Positions 1-8,006 of a DNA stretch of 64,000 nucleotides are shown in pieces. The translations under genes and the position numbers were made by a program. Every line of letters starts with the position of its first letter. Position 1 is the first letter of the stretch. The notes under the pieces are model-generated. The model was not told where the DNA came from. It worked only from the letters and a program-made list of their open reading frames with translations, and searched no databases. This DNA is from Rhizobium sp. CCGE531 (lineage in GTDB: Bacteria; Pseudomonadota; Alphaproteobacteria; Rhizobiales; Rhizobiaceae): the NCBI RefSeq assembly GCF_003627795.1, contig NZ_CP032684.1, forward strand, positions 3,718,001-3,782,000. The letters run 5' to 3'.

Positions 1-542
1 ACCGCCAAGATGGTCGCCGTAGCGAAGAGAAGCGTGATCGCTTCTAAGCAAATCCAAAACCAAGACCAATTCGTAAGAGCTTGAGTTATCGTGTGGCTAT
101 CGATTACTGGCTTAGTGCTAGAAACGTAAGCATAAAAGGTCGCGCCCATCAGACTTTTCCGTGATAGTCTTACTTTGTCGAACTGCGCAACCGACAGAGT
201 AGATCCAGACGCAATGGCGAGCGGGTATAGTACATAATTCACATCAAACTCGCTGCGGATACGGAGGAGATCCGAAAGTCTATCATGTAGCTTTACCGCA
301 TGGGCGATAAGCGCGAACAAAATCGCTAAGGCTAGCACGCCGATAAGTGAAATGGGTAAATGCAGAAAATCTGCCGCTTCCTTGGGAAACACGCTATCGA
401 TGTAGTCGCTGAGTTCTGTCATCGGCCGCACGAATTGCCTTAACATGACGATACAGAAAATTGAAACGCCCCAAGTATACCAGCCAAGCTTGGTGAGCAT
501 TTCGCTATAGTTGTTCACGCTTAAGATTGGAAAGAAAGACAT
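1..542 (-). CDS. Partial multi-pass membrane protein of unknown function
   Basis: Reading leftwards from an ATG at 542, the frame stays open for about 180 codons and runs off the window edge, so the C-terminus is missing. The visible protein starts MSFFPILSVNNYSE. It has three hydrophobic stretches, at roughly residues 20-36, 62-82 and 160-178, with a polar region between the second and third. This suggests an integral inner-membrane protein. I do not recognise the family. Codon use and base composition are clearly more A+T-rich than in the neighbours from 736 onward, which suggests acquired DNA. It is transcribed in the same direction as the downstream housekeeping genes but is separated from them by about 190 bp. 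The start has only a weak G-rich ribosome site (GGGGCG). Confidence 0.55.
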   Translation of the reverse strand, partial: MSFFPILSVNNYSEMLTKLGWYTWGVSIFCIVMLRQFVRPMTELSDYIDSVFPKEAADFLHLPISLIGVLALAILFALIAHAVKLHDRLSDLLRIRSEFDVNYVLYPLAIASGSTLSVAQFDKVRLSRKSLMGATFYAYVSSTKPVIDSHTITQALTNWSWFWICLEAITLLFATATILA

Positions 543-735
543 TTTTCGCCCCAAATATGTCTCGCTACTCAAATTGTACCATCTATGGACGCATTTACCT
601 CGGAAATCAATCAACTTTTGGTCGAGACGGCGCTTATCGGTGATCATTATCTGTTGGTGACCACAGGCATAAACTTTCCCTCACTCACCTGTGGGATGCA
701 GTAACACTTACTCCTGAATTCCGAAGAAACCAGCC
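543..735. other. A+T-rich intergenic stretch
   Basis: No gene, tRNA or convincing terminator seen. Base composition resembles the partial gene to its left rather than the housekeeping genes to its right, so a boundary of foreign DNA may lie here. Confidence 0.3.
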
Positions 736-924
736 TCAATCCTCGATGCGGCGTGCTTCCGAAATCAGCATGATCGGAATGCCGTCGCGGATCGGGTAGG
801 CAAGGCGGCCCTTTTCCGAGATCAGCTCGTTCTTTTCCCGATCGTAGCTCAGCCGCCCCTTGGTGAGCGGGCAGACGAGCAGATCGAGCAGTTTCGGATC
901 CACCTTGCTGACCGTGACATCCAT
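736..924 (-). CDS. Trm112 family protein (UPF0434-type)
   Basis: This 62-residue protein begins with about nine residues before the family core ([14 protein letters not shown]), followed by [13 protein letters not shown]. That pattern is typical of bacterial Trm112-like/YcaR proteins. Eukaryotic Trm112 activates methyltransferases; the role of the bacterial version is not settled. Only one cysteine (VCPLTKG) of the four zinc ligands seen in longer relatives remains, which is usual for this short proteobacterial form. It lies 10 bp downstream of the LON-domain gene on the same strand, so the two are probably co-transcribed. The thioredoxin gene lies further upstream. The length matches the family. 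Confidence 0.85.
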   Translation of the reverse strand: MDVTVSKVDPKLLDLLVCPLTKGRLSYDREKNELISEKGRLAYPIRDGIPIMLISEARRIED

Positions 925-934
925 GAGAAAGCTC

Positions 935-1603
935 CTATTGCATCATGGAATCGGTGTCGCCGGCGCCGGCCAGCACGATCTTGACGATGGCGATGAAGGT
1001 CTCGGCGCGGGTTTTCAGGTCCGGTGCCTCGAGGAGAGCCTGCTTTTCGGCCGGATCGAAGGGCGCCATGATCGACAGCGAATTGACCAGCATCATGTTA
1101 TCGGCCCGCTCGACGCTTTCCCAATCCGCCTCGAGCTTGTTGGCCTCCAGATAGGCCCGGAAAGCCGAAAGCAGCGCCGTGCGATCCACCGTGTCTTCCT
1201 CGTGGTGGGATTTGAGATCCGAGATGAAGGGCGTGATGCGGAATGTGCGATAGGGCAGATGTCCGGTGATTTCATCCATCAGCCGGAAGCGGCATATGCC
1301 GGTCAGCGCGGCGATGTAACGCCCGTCGCCGGTCTCGGCGATGGACGTGATGCGCCCGAGACAACCGACATGCGAGAGATTGGAGGATTCGGCCGGTTCG
1401 GAAAGAGCGGGCTGCACGATGCCGATCAGCCTGTTGCCGGCGATGGCGGCATCGAACATGGCGAGATAGCGCGGCTCGAAGATATTGAGCGGGAGTTGCG
1501 CGCCGGGCAGCAGCAGCGCGCCGGACAGGGGAAACACAACCACCGATTCGGGCAGATCGCCCGGCTTCAGATATCTGGCATTACCGACTTGCATCTCTTC
1601 CAT
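935..1603 (-). CDS. LON peptidase substrate-binding domain protein
   Basis: A 222-residue protein made of the N-terminal (substrate-binding) domain of Lon protease without its ATPase or Ser-Lys protease parts. The signature region [30 protein letters not shown] (written here in pieces: residues about 22-51) is typical of the PUA-like LON domain, followed by the conserved GCLGRI segment near residue 81. Stand-alone LON-domain proteins are widespread in alphaproteobacteria; their function is unknown and proteolysis is not expected. It sits between the thioredoxin gene (about 250 bp upstream) and the Trm112-like gene (10 bp downstream), a common rhizobial gene order. The start is uncertain because an upstream methionine is not available in frame, but the length fits the family. 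Confidence 0.85.
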   Translation of the reverse strand: MEEMQVGNARYLKPGDLPESVVVFPLSGALLLPGAQLPLNIFEPRYLAMFDAAIAGNRLIGIVQPALSEPAESSNLSHVGCLGRITSIAETGDGRYIAALTGICRFRLMDEITGHLPYRTFRITPFISDLKSHHEEDTVDRTALLSAFRAYLEANKLEADWESVERADNMMLVNSLSIMAPFDPAEKQALLEAPDLKTRAETFIAIVKIVLAGAGDTDSMMQ

Positions 1604-1850
1604 CCCGCTAGATCACCGCGCTGCCGGCCGCAGTGGGCCGCACAGGAACGACACACTCGCGGTCGCCATCCCGCGCCGCGTCGTCAGACAATGTGGGCTC
1701 ATCCGCCGAAAACACAAGAGCATTTTGGCCAATGCCGATGCCTCACGCTCCCGGCCATCCGCGGCCGTTGTCTAACAACCGATCGCGCGGAAGGTTTCGC
1801 ACGATCGTCATGTCCATCGAGAAAACAGGCCCGTCAGCAAAAAAGGCCTA
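1604..1850. other. Intergenic region between LON-domain and thioredoxin genes
   Basis: About 250 bp without a supported gene. It should contain the promoter of the LON-domain gene and the 3' end of the thioredoxin transcript. A short imperfect pairing of AGGCC with GGCCT near 1830-1850 could be a weak terminator, but I do not rely on it. Confidence 0.3.
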
Positions 1851-2825
1851 TTAGGAAAACAGGATCGAAGACAGCTTGCGGCGAGCCGCGATCGTGGCCG
1901 GATCCTTCGGACCCCACACATCGAAGAATTCCAGGAGCTGGCGGCGCGCGCCGTCATCGTCGAAGCCGCGATCTCTCCGCATGATGGTCAGAAGGTGATC
2001 TGCCGCCTCCTCGCGCTTGCCTTCGACATTGCGGATCTTGGCGAGCTTGACGCGCTGCTCGTGATTGTCGGGATTGGCGGTGAGTTCCTGCTCGATCGCA
2101 ACGGGATCGCCGAGCTTGCGGGCCTCGTCGATCTGGTCGAGCTTCTTGACCACGGCCTGGATGCCGGCATCATTGGCGAGCGTCTCCGGCAGATCGGCAA
2201 GCGCCTCGCGAGCGCGCTGGCTCTGGCCAGCGGCGATCATGCATTCCGCCATGCCGGCAAGCGCCTTGGCATTTTCCGGATCGGCCTGCAGCACGGCGCC
2301 GAAGAGTTCGGCCGCGCCGTTGACGTCGCCGTCGGCGAGCAGGCCGCTCGCTTGTTCGAGAACGGCGGCAATCTCCGCCGCCTGATCGTCGGCACCACCC
2401 TCGGGACCGCCGAGACGATCGATGAACTGGCGGACCTGGCTTTCGGGAACCGCGCCCATGAAGCCGTCGGCCGGACGGCCATCGACGAAGGCGATGACAG
2501 CCGGGATCGACTGGATGCCGAGCTGGCCGGCGATCGACGGGTGGTCGTCGATGTTCATCTTGACCAGCTTGACGCGGCCCTGGGCTTCGGTGACGACTTT
2601 TTCGAGGACCGGCGTCAGCTGCTTGCACGGACCGCACCAGGGCGCCCAGAAATCGACGAGCACCGGCTGCTTGCGCGACTCTTCGATAACGTCCTTGGCG
2701 AAGGTCGCCGTCGTCGTGTCCTTGATCGGCGAAGCGCCGCCTGCGGCAGGCGCGCCGCCGTAGGATGCCGTGGCCGACATCTGTCCGCCGAAGGAAGCGT
2801 TATAGGGGTTGTTCGGACCGCTCAT
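1851..2825 (-). CDS. trxA: Thioredoxin with C-terminal TPR region (YbbN/CnoX-like)
   Basis: The 324-residue product has a low-complexity N-terminus (about 40 residues), then a thioredoxin fold with the intact active site WAPWCGPCKQL near residue 65 and the cis-proline segment SIPAVIAF. From about residue 150 it continues into helical repeats with TPR character. This layout matches the YbbN/CnoX class, in which the thioredoxin domain is joined to TPRs and acts as a redox-linked chaperone. Unlike E. coli YbbN (SxxC), this protein keeps both cysteines and may be redox active. Rhizobial genomes usually annotate this gene as thioredoxin. It is transcribed alone, with about 160 bp to the next upstream gene. 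The symbol follows common annotation; cnoX would be more specific. Confidence 0.87.
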   Translation of the reverse strand: MSGPNNPYNASFGGQMSATASYGGAPAAGGASPIKDTTTATFAKDVIEESRKQPVLVDFWAPWCGPCKQLTPVLEKVVTEAQGRVKLVKMNIDDHPSIAGQLGIQSIPAVIAFVDGRPADGFMGAVPESQVRQFIDRLGGPEGGADDQAAEIAAVLEQASGLLADGDVNGAAELFGAVLQADPENAKALAGMAECMIAAGQSQRAREALADLPETLANDAGIQAVVKKLDQIDEARKLGDPVAIEQELTANPDNHEQRVKLAKIRNVEGKREEAADHLLTIMRRDRGFDDDGARRQLLEFFDVWGPKDPATIAARRKLSSILFS

Positions 2826-2984
2826 GAGTGTCTCCCGCCTGCCGGCATCCTTGATCTTATGAAAAACATGCTTCCCAAACGGTCCGGTAAGGTCCGCCCG
2901 GCAGCACGCCCGATGGAATGGTCAAGGCGACCGGACAATCCGAAGAGAAGCCGCCCGCCGTGATATTAGCGCTAAAATCGTACC

Positions 2985-3494
2985 TTAGCTCGTGACTTTC
3001 AAGACTAGCGGCGCATGACCCGTCGCCTCCATGAAGCGAAGCAGATCGGCGCTGGCAATCGACGTCGTCGCATCGTTCGACAGGGGATGGCAATTGACGA
3101 TGTCATGCGCCATCAAATCGGCGTCGAGGATGAAGGTGACGTTGCTGGCCGTATCGTTGATCGCGCCGAAGGCCGTGACCGAGCCGGGAATGACGCCGAG
3201 ATATTCCATCAGCTTTTCCGGCTTGCCGAAGGATACCTTGCTCGCGGCACCGATCAGCGTGTGCACGGTCTTCAGATCGACGCTGGCGTTTTCCTCGACG
3301 GTCAGCAGGAAGAAATTGTCCTTCTTATCCTTCACGAACAGGTTCTTCGTGTGGCCGCCGGGGATTTCGTCGCGCAGCGACACCGATTCGGCGACGGTGA
3401 AGACGGGAGCGTGGTCCTTGGTCGCATGGGCAATGCCGAGCCCGTCCAGGAAGCGGAAAAGATCGTCGCGGGTTTTCGGGTTGGTCTCGGTCAT
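2985..3494 (-). CDS. Prolyl-tRNA editing protein (ProX/PrdX, YbaK-like)
   Basis: A 169-residue single-domain protein of the YbaK/ProX editing family, which hydrolyses mischarged aminoacyl-tRNA such as Ala-tRNA(Pro) in trans. Visible family features are the conserved lysine region GGHTKNLFVKDKK near residue 48, the SFGKPEKLMEYLGVIPGSVTAFG block (in pieces, residues about 88-110), and the C-terminal NCHPLSNDATTSI segment. I start at ATG 3494 (MTETNPKTRDDLF). The open frame extends upstream to 3689, but that extension runs through a hairpin and lacks family similarity. It is a monocistronic gene, divergent from tRNA-Gly. Confidence 0.88.
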   Translation of the reverse strand: MTETNPKTRDDLFRFLDGLGIAHATKDHAPVFTVAESVSLRDEIPGGHTKNLFVKDKKDNFFLLTVEENASVDLKTVHTLIGAASKVSFGKPEKLMEYLGVIPGSVTAFGAINDTASNVTFILDADLMAHDIVNCHPLSNDATTSIASADLLRFMEATGHAPLVLKVTS

Positions 3495-3565
3495 GACGTC
3501 TCGCAATCGAAAATGGTTCGCCCCTGATACGTCGCCCGCAATTTCATTGCAATCTTTGAGACGAC

Positions 3566-3588
3566 AAAGCCCGGCGTTTCCGGGCTTT
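3566..3588. terminator. Perfect 9-bp hairpin upstream of the prolyl-tRNA editing gene
   Basis: AAAGCCCGG, loop CGTTT, CCGGGCTTT. The A/T ends could make it a bidirectional terminator, but it lies on the 5' side of a minus-strand gene and before a plus-strand tRNA. It may instead be a leader hairpin or block read-through between them. Confidence 0.4.
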
Positions 3589-3644
3589 CCGGCGATCGCG
3601 GCAAAGACGCCGAAATTTTTCTTCGCGAACTCGTCATTTCCCTG

Positions 3645-3673
3645 TTGCATTTGAAAAACGGTTAGGCCATATA
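3645..3673 (+). promoter_or_regulatory. Probable sigma-70 promoter of tRNA-Gly
   Basis: TTGCAT (3645-3650), a 17-bp spacer and CATATA (3668-3673), about 65 bp before the tRNA 5' end. The spacing is optimal and no other gene on this strand intervenes. Confidence 0.5.
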
Positions 3674-3738
3674 GCGCCCGTCGCCGCAAGACGACGCCCA
3701 GCGGTCCAACACACTACCCCGGATCGCGACGGGAATGA

Positions 3739-3813
3739 GCGGGTGTAGCTCAGGGGTAGAGCACAACCTTGCCAAGGTTGGGGTCGAGGGTTCGAATCCC
3801 TTCGCCCGCTCCA
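3739..3813 (+). tRNA. tRNA-Gly (anticodon GCC)
   Basis: A full cloverleaf can be folded. The acceptor GCGGGTG pairs with CGCCCGC (one G-T pair). The D-arm contains AGCTCAGGGGTAGAGC, the anticodon arm is AACCTTGCCAAGGTT with anticodon GCC, the T-arm is GAGGGTTCGAATCCCTT, and the discriminator T is followed by an encoded CCA (3811-3813). A T-rich run follows at about 3823-3831 and may end transcription. No integrase or phage-like gene lies next to it, so it does not look like an occupied attachment site here. Confidence 0.97.
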
Positions 3814-4009
3814 GTTTTCCAATTTTTTTCTGAAAAGAAGAAGCCACGGCCCAGGCCGAAGGCTACCTTTTCCGAAAAGACGGGTTTCCATACTCCCGTA
3901 TCCTCCCCCGGCCTATGCTTTGCCCGATGCACCTTAAGGTCTCAAATCAGTCTCAATTGACGTTCAGGTCTGCGCTTCATTCTGACGGCTGGAACGCGGT
4001 ACTCTTCGG

Positions 4010-4651
4010 ATGAAAACAAAGATTTCCCCGCTGATTGCGATGCTGTCGCTTCTGCCGGCGCCTGTGCTTGCCCATCCGCACATTTTCATCGACGCCAAGT
4101 TCGAGGTCGTCGCCGCGCCCGACGGCTCGATCAGCGAGCTGCGCAACGTCTGGAACTTCGATGAGGTATTCTCCTCCTCCGTACTTCTGGATTACGACAA
4201 GGGCGGCAACCAGACGCTGACGGCGAGCGAACTCAAGGCTGTGGGCAAGACGGTCAGGGATTCGCTGGCGCAGTACGGCTACTATACGAATGTCACCAGC
4301 AACGGCAAAGCCGTGCCGATGGCCAAGCCGGACGCGATTGAGGCGGACTACAAGGATGGCTCGCTGATCCTCACCTTTTCGCTGAAGCCGGAGCAGAAGA
4401 CCTTCCTCAAGGGGACGACGATCTTCGGAATCTACGACAAGACGCTTTATACGGCGGTCGATTTCGCCACCGACAACGACCTGGCCACATCTGGATCGGG
4501 CCTCGGCCGCTGCAAGCGCAAGGTGATCAGGCCCAATCCCAAGGAAGTCATGGCGGAGAACCAGGCCGCTCTCACCAGCATGTTCTTCAGCGATCCCAAG
4601 GGCACGGATTATTCGCTGCTCGTGGCGACGCGGCTGGAAGTCGACTGCTGA
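4010..4651 (+). CDS. DUF1007 family periplasmic protein
   Basis: The 213-residue product has a clean Sec signal peptide (about residues 1-21, ending VLAHPH). The mature part starts HPHIFIDAKFEV, the hallmark of DUF1007 proteins, which are often linked to metal (nickel/cobalt) ABC or RcnA-type transport. The acidic stretch DYDKGGNQTLTASEL (residues about 64-78) resembles an EF-hand-like Ca-binding loop. Two cysteines lie near the C-terminus. In many genomes the gene is followed by a nickel/cobalt exporter of the RcnA/HoxN type. Here it is followed by a RIME-like repeat and a convergent PAP2 gene, so that partner is missing. The substrate is unknown. Confidence 0.82.
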   Translation: MKTKISPLIAMLSLLPAPVLAHPHIFIDAKFEVVAAPDGSISELRNVWNFDEVFSSSVLLDYDKGGNQTLTASELKAVGKTVRDSLAQYGYYTNVTSNGKAVPMAKPDAIEADYKDGSLILTFSLKPEQKTFLKGTTIFGIYDKTLYTAVDFATDNDLATSGSGLGRCKRKVIRPNPKEVMAENQAALTSMFFSDPKGTDYSLLVATRLEVDC

Positions 4652-4659
4652 TCCCGTTG

Positions 4660-4760
4660 GAGCAATTCCAGGAAAAGTGCATGGCGGTTTTCCGTCCGGA
4701 ATTGTGGGAAAACAAGAGGATAGAGCCTTTTTCGCGATTCGAAGAAAAGCGGAATACTCT
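4660..4760. repeat. RIME-like palindromic repeat, copy 1
   Basis: The core GAGCAATTCCAGGAAAAG ... CGGTTTTCCGTCCGGAATTG folds as a palindrome, followed by a second shorter imperfect palindrome around ATAGAGCC ... GAAAAGC. Related copies lie at 28067-28110 (inverted), 44319-44416 and 62270-62365. The size and two-palindrome layout match the Rhizobium-specific intergenic mosaic element RIME1 as I remember it. Confidence 0.7.
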
Positions 4761-4788
4761 AGGGCCGCGCCGGAACTGACGCCTTCCC

Positions 4789-5532
4789 TCACTCCGGCGG
4801 CGGAGTATCGCTTCGCGCGCCTTCGCCGTTTCGCAAGGACGATATGGAGCGGCGGGCGATGATCCAGCAGCCGAGCGCCCAGGTCGCGCCGGCGCACCAG
4901 CCGCCGAGAACGTCCGACGGGTAATGCACGCCGAGATAGACCCGGCTCACGCCGATCATCAATGTCAGCAGGATGCCGGCAGCAACAGTGAAGGCGCGCG
5001 TCGAGCGATAGGTTCGCGTGCTTGAGATCAGCGCGGCCAGGGTCAGATAGGTCACCGCCGACACCATCGCATGGCCGCTCGGGAAGCTCAGATCATGCAC
5101 TTCGACCAGATGCGGCACGATATCGGGCCGAGGCCGCGCGACGCCGATCTTCAATAACGCGCTCAGCGCCCATCCGCCAAGCACCGACGCGAGGAGGAAG
5201 ATGGCGATGGCCCGCTGGCGGTCCAGCAGCAGATAGATCGTCACCAAAGCCGTCATCAGCGCCAGCACGGTCGTCCCACCGAGGCTGGTGATGTCCTTGA
5301 CGGCATGGGTGAGCCATCCCGGCCCGATCGGCACGGAAAGATTGCCGGGCTGGCGAAGCGCCAGCAATATCGCCTCGTCGAATCCCCTCGTGCTTCCTTC
5401 GAGAACCTCACCCGTCAGATAGATGAACAGAAGAATTCCGCCCGAAAGAGCGGCGAACATCAAAAGCAGAAAGGGCTCATGCCGCTTCAACCATCCAGGT
5501 ATGCCCGACGTGCCAAATGGCCGATCCTTCAT
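4789..5532 (-). CDS. PAP2 (type 2 phosphatidic acid phosphatase) family protein
   Basis: A 247-residue membrane phosphatase with about six hydrophobic segments. The three PAP2 motifs are present: KIGVARPRPD (KX6RP type) near residue 130, SFPSGHAM near 150 and SRVYLGVHYPSDVLGG near 200. The conserved Arg, Ser-Gly-His and His residues are intact, so it should hydrolyse a lipid phosphate or pyrophosphate (undecaprenyl-PP, phosphatidate or PGP) at the outer face of the inner membrane. It is monocistronic, with its 3' end facing the RIME-like repeat. The substrate cannot be read from the sequence. Confidence 0.88.
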   Translation of the reverse strand: MKDRPFGTSGIPGWLKRHEPFLLLMFAALSGGILLFIYLTGEVLEGSTRGFDEAILLALRQPGNLSVPIGPGWLTHAVKDITSLGGTTVLALMTALVTIYLLLDRQRAIAIFLLASVLGGWALSALLKIGVARPRPDIVPHLVEVHDLSFPSGHAMVSAVTYLTLAALISSTRTYRSTRAFTVAAGILLTLMIGVSRVYLGVHYPSDVLGGWCAGATWALGCWIIARRSISSLRNGEGARSDTPPPE

Positions 5533-5879
5533 GCGCTGAAACCTGCGTGTCGTGCTTTCATATCGCTTCTTTCATGGTCAAAGTCCAAATGGGACAAGGC
5601 CTATCTAGGAATTAAATTTGTCGCTTCCAACCTTGGCGAAGACGAGCGTTGTGCGTTTGGCAGGTCAAGCGCTTCAGGTTCGTGAAATGTTTTTCATCTA
5701 TCCCAGCGCGTATTGCTCGCTCACGCGGCAGCAGGTCGAAAGAATGCAGCGCCACGCTTGCAAAAGCCCTCGGGCCGCAAGTTGAGCGCGGTAATTGTTC
5801 TTTAATTTTCTGCTGTTTTCGGAAGCTTGAGCTGTGCTAGTAATGCGGCAGGGGCGATCAGGGATCGGATGTTGTCAGA
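5533..5879. other. Intergenic region upstream of the MipA-like gene
   Basis: About 350 bp separating two divergent genes. No tRNA, repeat or conserved small ORF recognised. It should hold both promoters; none has convincing -35/-10 spacing by eye. Confidence 0.3.
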
Positions 5880-6728
5880 GTGTTAAGTGTTGGGACATCT
5901 TTCTCCGCTCGCTTGTCGACGCTGGCCGGAATGGGGCTGCTGGCCGCGTCCGTAGCCGGCGCTTTTCCCGTATCGTCCAGGGCGGAAGACGCCGCGAAAT
6001 CCACATCCGATACATGGGTTGTCACCCTTGGAGCGACGGTGGAATACGGCCCCAATTATGAGGGATCGAAGCGCTATTCCTTCAGCGCCCTGCCTTCTTT
6101 CGATTTCCACCGCCTCGGGGAAACCCAGGAATACAGCGCTCCGGATGACAATTTCGACTATCAGCTCTTCGATCTCGGCGGCCTCGAAATCGGTCCCGTG
6201 GTGGGCCTGCGGGATGACCGCTTCGACCTCAACGATCTGCACCTGCAGAGCCAACGCAAAGTGCGCTGGAATTTCGATGCGGGCGGTTTCGCCCAATATT
6301 GGCTGATGGAAAATCGGCTGCGGTTCCGCACGGAACTGCGCCAGTCGCTTTGGGGCGGGGATGGTCTGGTCGGCGATCTCGCGCTCGACTGGTTTCAGCC
6401 GGTCGGCGACAGATGGCTCCTGTCGGCCGGACCTCGCCTGTCGATGGCAAACGACGCCTATATGCGCGCCAACTTTGGCATCTCGGAGAGCGAGGCTGCA
6501 AGACATGGCCATATCAGCGCGTTCGATGCCGGCGCCGGCGTGAAGTCGCTCGGCGTCACGGTGGCGGCGACCTACACCATCTCCCCCGCCTGGAGCGTGC
6601 AGGTCTATGAGAAATATAACCGCCTGGTCGGCAACGCCGCCGATAGTCCGATCACCTCGCGCTTCGGCTCACGTAACCAGAACATCATCGGCTTCACGCT
6701 GAACAGAACCTTCAACGTCAACTTCTGA
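5880..6728 (+). CDS. MipA/OmpV family outer-membrane protein
   Basis: The 282-residue product has a signal peptide (hydrophobic AGMGLLAASVAGAF, cleavage near SSRAED). It then has alternating beta-strand patterns ending in an aromatic residue (FNVNF), as expected for a beta-barrel. The mature start WVVTLGATVEYGPNYEGSKR closely fits MipA/OmpV proteins, which form outer-membrane channels or scaffold murein enzymes. The GTG at 5880 is used as start because the nearby ATG at 5870 is out of frame; no good ribosome site is visible, so the start is uncertain. Its 3' end overlaps the convergent cyclopropane-synthase-like gene by 60 bp. Confidence 0.8.
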   Translation: MLSVGTSFSARLSTLAGMGLLAASVAGAFPVSSRAEDAAKSTSDTWVVTLGATVEYGPNYEGSKRYSFSALPSFDFHRLGETQEYSAPDDNFDYQLFDLGGLEIGPVVGLRDDRFDLNDLHLQSQRKVRWNFDAGGFAQYWLMENRLRFRTELRQSLWGGDGLVGDLALDWFQPVGDRWLLSAGPRLSMANDAYMRANFGISESEAARHGHISAFDAGAGVKSLGVTVAATYTISPAWSVQVYEKYNRLVGNAADSPITSRFGSRNQNIIGFTLNRTFNVNF

Positions 6729-8006
6729 GGCGCTGCGCGCTTCATTCTCGGCTATGTAGTTGCGCGTCAGCGGAATGATGTCGTTTCGCTTGGTCATCTG
6801 AATCTGGAAGACGACGAGATCCTCGTAGCGGAAGGCGGCTTCCGCCGTCGAAAGATAATATTCCCACATCCGGCAGAAGCGCTCGTCATAAAGCTTGGCG
6901 GCATCGTCCCAGCGCGCCATGAAGCGGGCCCGCCAGCTCTCCAGCGTCATTGCGTAATGCAGCCTGAGCACCTCGACATCGGTAATGGCGAGCCCCGCCG
7001 CCTCGATCTCGGGCACGATTTCGGAAAGTGCCGGAATATAGCCGCCGGGGAAGATATATTTGTCGAGCCACGGCGTCGTGAAGCCGGGCGTCGCCGAGCA
7101 GCCGATGGTATGCAGCACCATGATGCCGTCATCCTCGAGCAATTCAGCGCATTTGCGGAAGAAGGTGCGATAGGAGGCCAGTCCGACATGTTCGAACATG
7201 CCGACGGAAACGATCCTGTCGAAATGGCCGTTGAGGCTGCGGTAGTCCCTCAGCGCGAACTGCACCTCCGCCGGCGTTCCCCCGATCTTGTCGGTCACGC
7301 GCTTCGAGGCATAGTCGTGTTGTTCCTCGGAGAGGGTAACGCCAAGCACATAGCCGCCCGGCGCATGCTCGGCCACATGCAGGGCCAGGCCGCCCCAGCC
7401 GCAGCCGATATCGAGAATGCTGTTGTTCGGCTCGATCAGGAGCTTGGCGGCGAGATGCCGTTTCTTGGCAACCTGCGCGTCATCCAGCGATTGGCCGGCA
7501 TGTTCGAAATAAGCACAGGAATATTGCCGGTCCGGATCGAGGAAAAGTTCGTAGAGCCGGCCATCGAGATCGTAGTGATGGGCGACGTTGGCCTTCGAAC
7601 GCCCCGGCAGGTTGCGGTGGCGGAAAATCCGCAGCTTCGTTCGCGCATGATCTATGATGCGGGCGATCAGCGGGTGGGTGCTGTTCTGCGCCTCGCGCAG
7701 CATCATCGCCACGAAATCGTAGAGCGTGCCCCGCTCGACGATGAAGCGCTCATCCATATAGAGTTCACCGAGCCGCATATCGGCATCGATGAGCAGCGCC
7801 CATTGCGCGCGGTCATCGGCAAAGCGGACGTGAACGGGCTCGCCGGTGCCGTCGCCGAATGTCAGCACCCGGCCGCTCGCCGTCGTCACGGTCAAAGCGC
7901 CCCGTGTGACGATCGACGACAGCGCGCGCTTCACGCACCAGTCCACCAGGCCAGAGAAAACGGCATTGCCCTTGGGGCGATTTTCAGCGTGAGAACCTGG
8001 CATCAT
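6669..8006 (-). CDS. cfa: Cyclopropane-fatty-acid synthase-like SAM methyltransferase
   Basis: A 445-residue protein of the CFA synthase/mycolic acid methyltransferase family, which transfers a methylene group from SAM to the double bond of a phospholipid acyl chain. The SAM-binding loop ILDIGCGWGGLALH lies near residue 200, followed by GVTLSEEQ and VSVGMFEHVG. The N-terminal lipid-binding domain (about 1-140) is present. It is the last gene of a nine-gene minus-strand operon and overlaps the upstream 4-TM gene by 4 bp (ATGA), so translation is likely coupled. Because the operon also encodes a desaturase, its substrate may be the unsaturated chain of the operon's own product. A housekeeping cfa role remains possible. 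Confidence 0.85.
   Translation of the reverse strand: MMPGSHAENRPKGNAVFSGLVDWCVKRALSSIVTRGALTVTTASGRVLTFGDGTGEPVHVRFADDRAQWALLIDADMRLGELYMDERFIVERGTLYDFVAMMLREAQNSTHPLIARIIDHARTKLRIFRHRNLPGRSKANVAHHYDLDGRLYELFLDPDRQYSCAYFEHAGQSLDDAQVAKKRHLAAKLLIEPNNSILDIGCGWGGLALHVAEHAPGGYVLGVTLSEEQHDYASKRVTDKIGGTPAEVQFALRDYRSLNGHFDRIVSVGMFEHVGLASYRTFFRKCAELLEDDGIMVLHTIGCSATPGFTTPWLDKYIFPGGYIPALSEIVPEIEAAGLAITDVEVLRLHYAMTLESWRARFMARWDDAAKLYDERFCRMWEYYLSTAEAAFRYEDLVVFQIQMTKRNDIIPLTRNYIAENEARSASEVDVEGSVQREADDVLVT

Noticed and set aside
860..1984. 374-residue plus-strand open frame over the LON-domain gene
   Set aside because: It covers the conserved minus-strand LON-domain protein and has no recognisable motif or ribosome site.
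2985..3689. Longer 234-residue version of the prolyl-tRNA editing protein
   Set aside because: The extra N-terminus crosses a perfect hairpin and lacks family similarity; ATG 3494 gives the usual length.
3739..3813. tRNA-Gly as an integration site of a genomic island
   Set aside because: No integrase gene, no repeated tRNA 3' end and ordinary genes on both sides.
4010..4651. Nickel/cobalt exporter operon around the DUF1007 gene
   Set aside because: The transporter gene that usually follows DUF1007 is not present in the next several kilobases.
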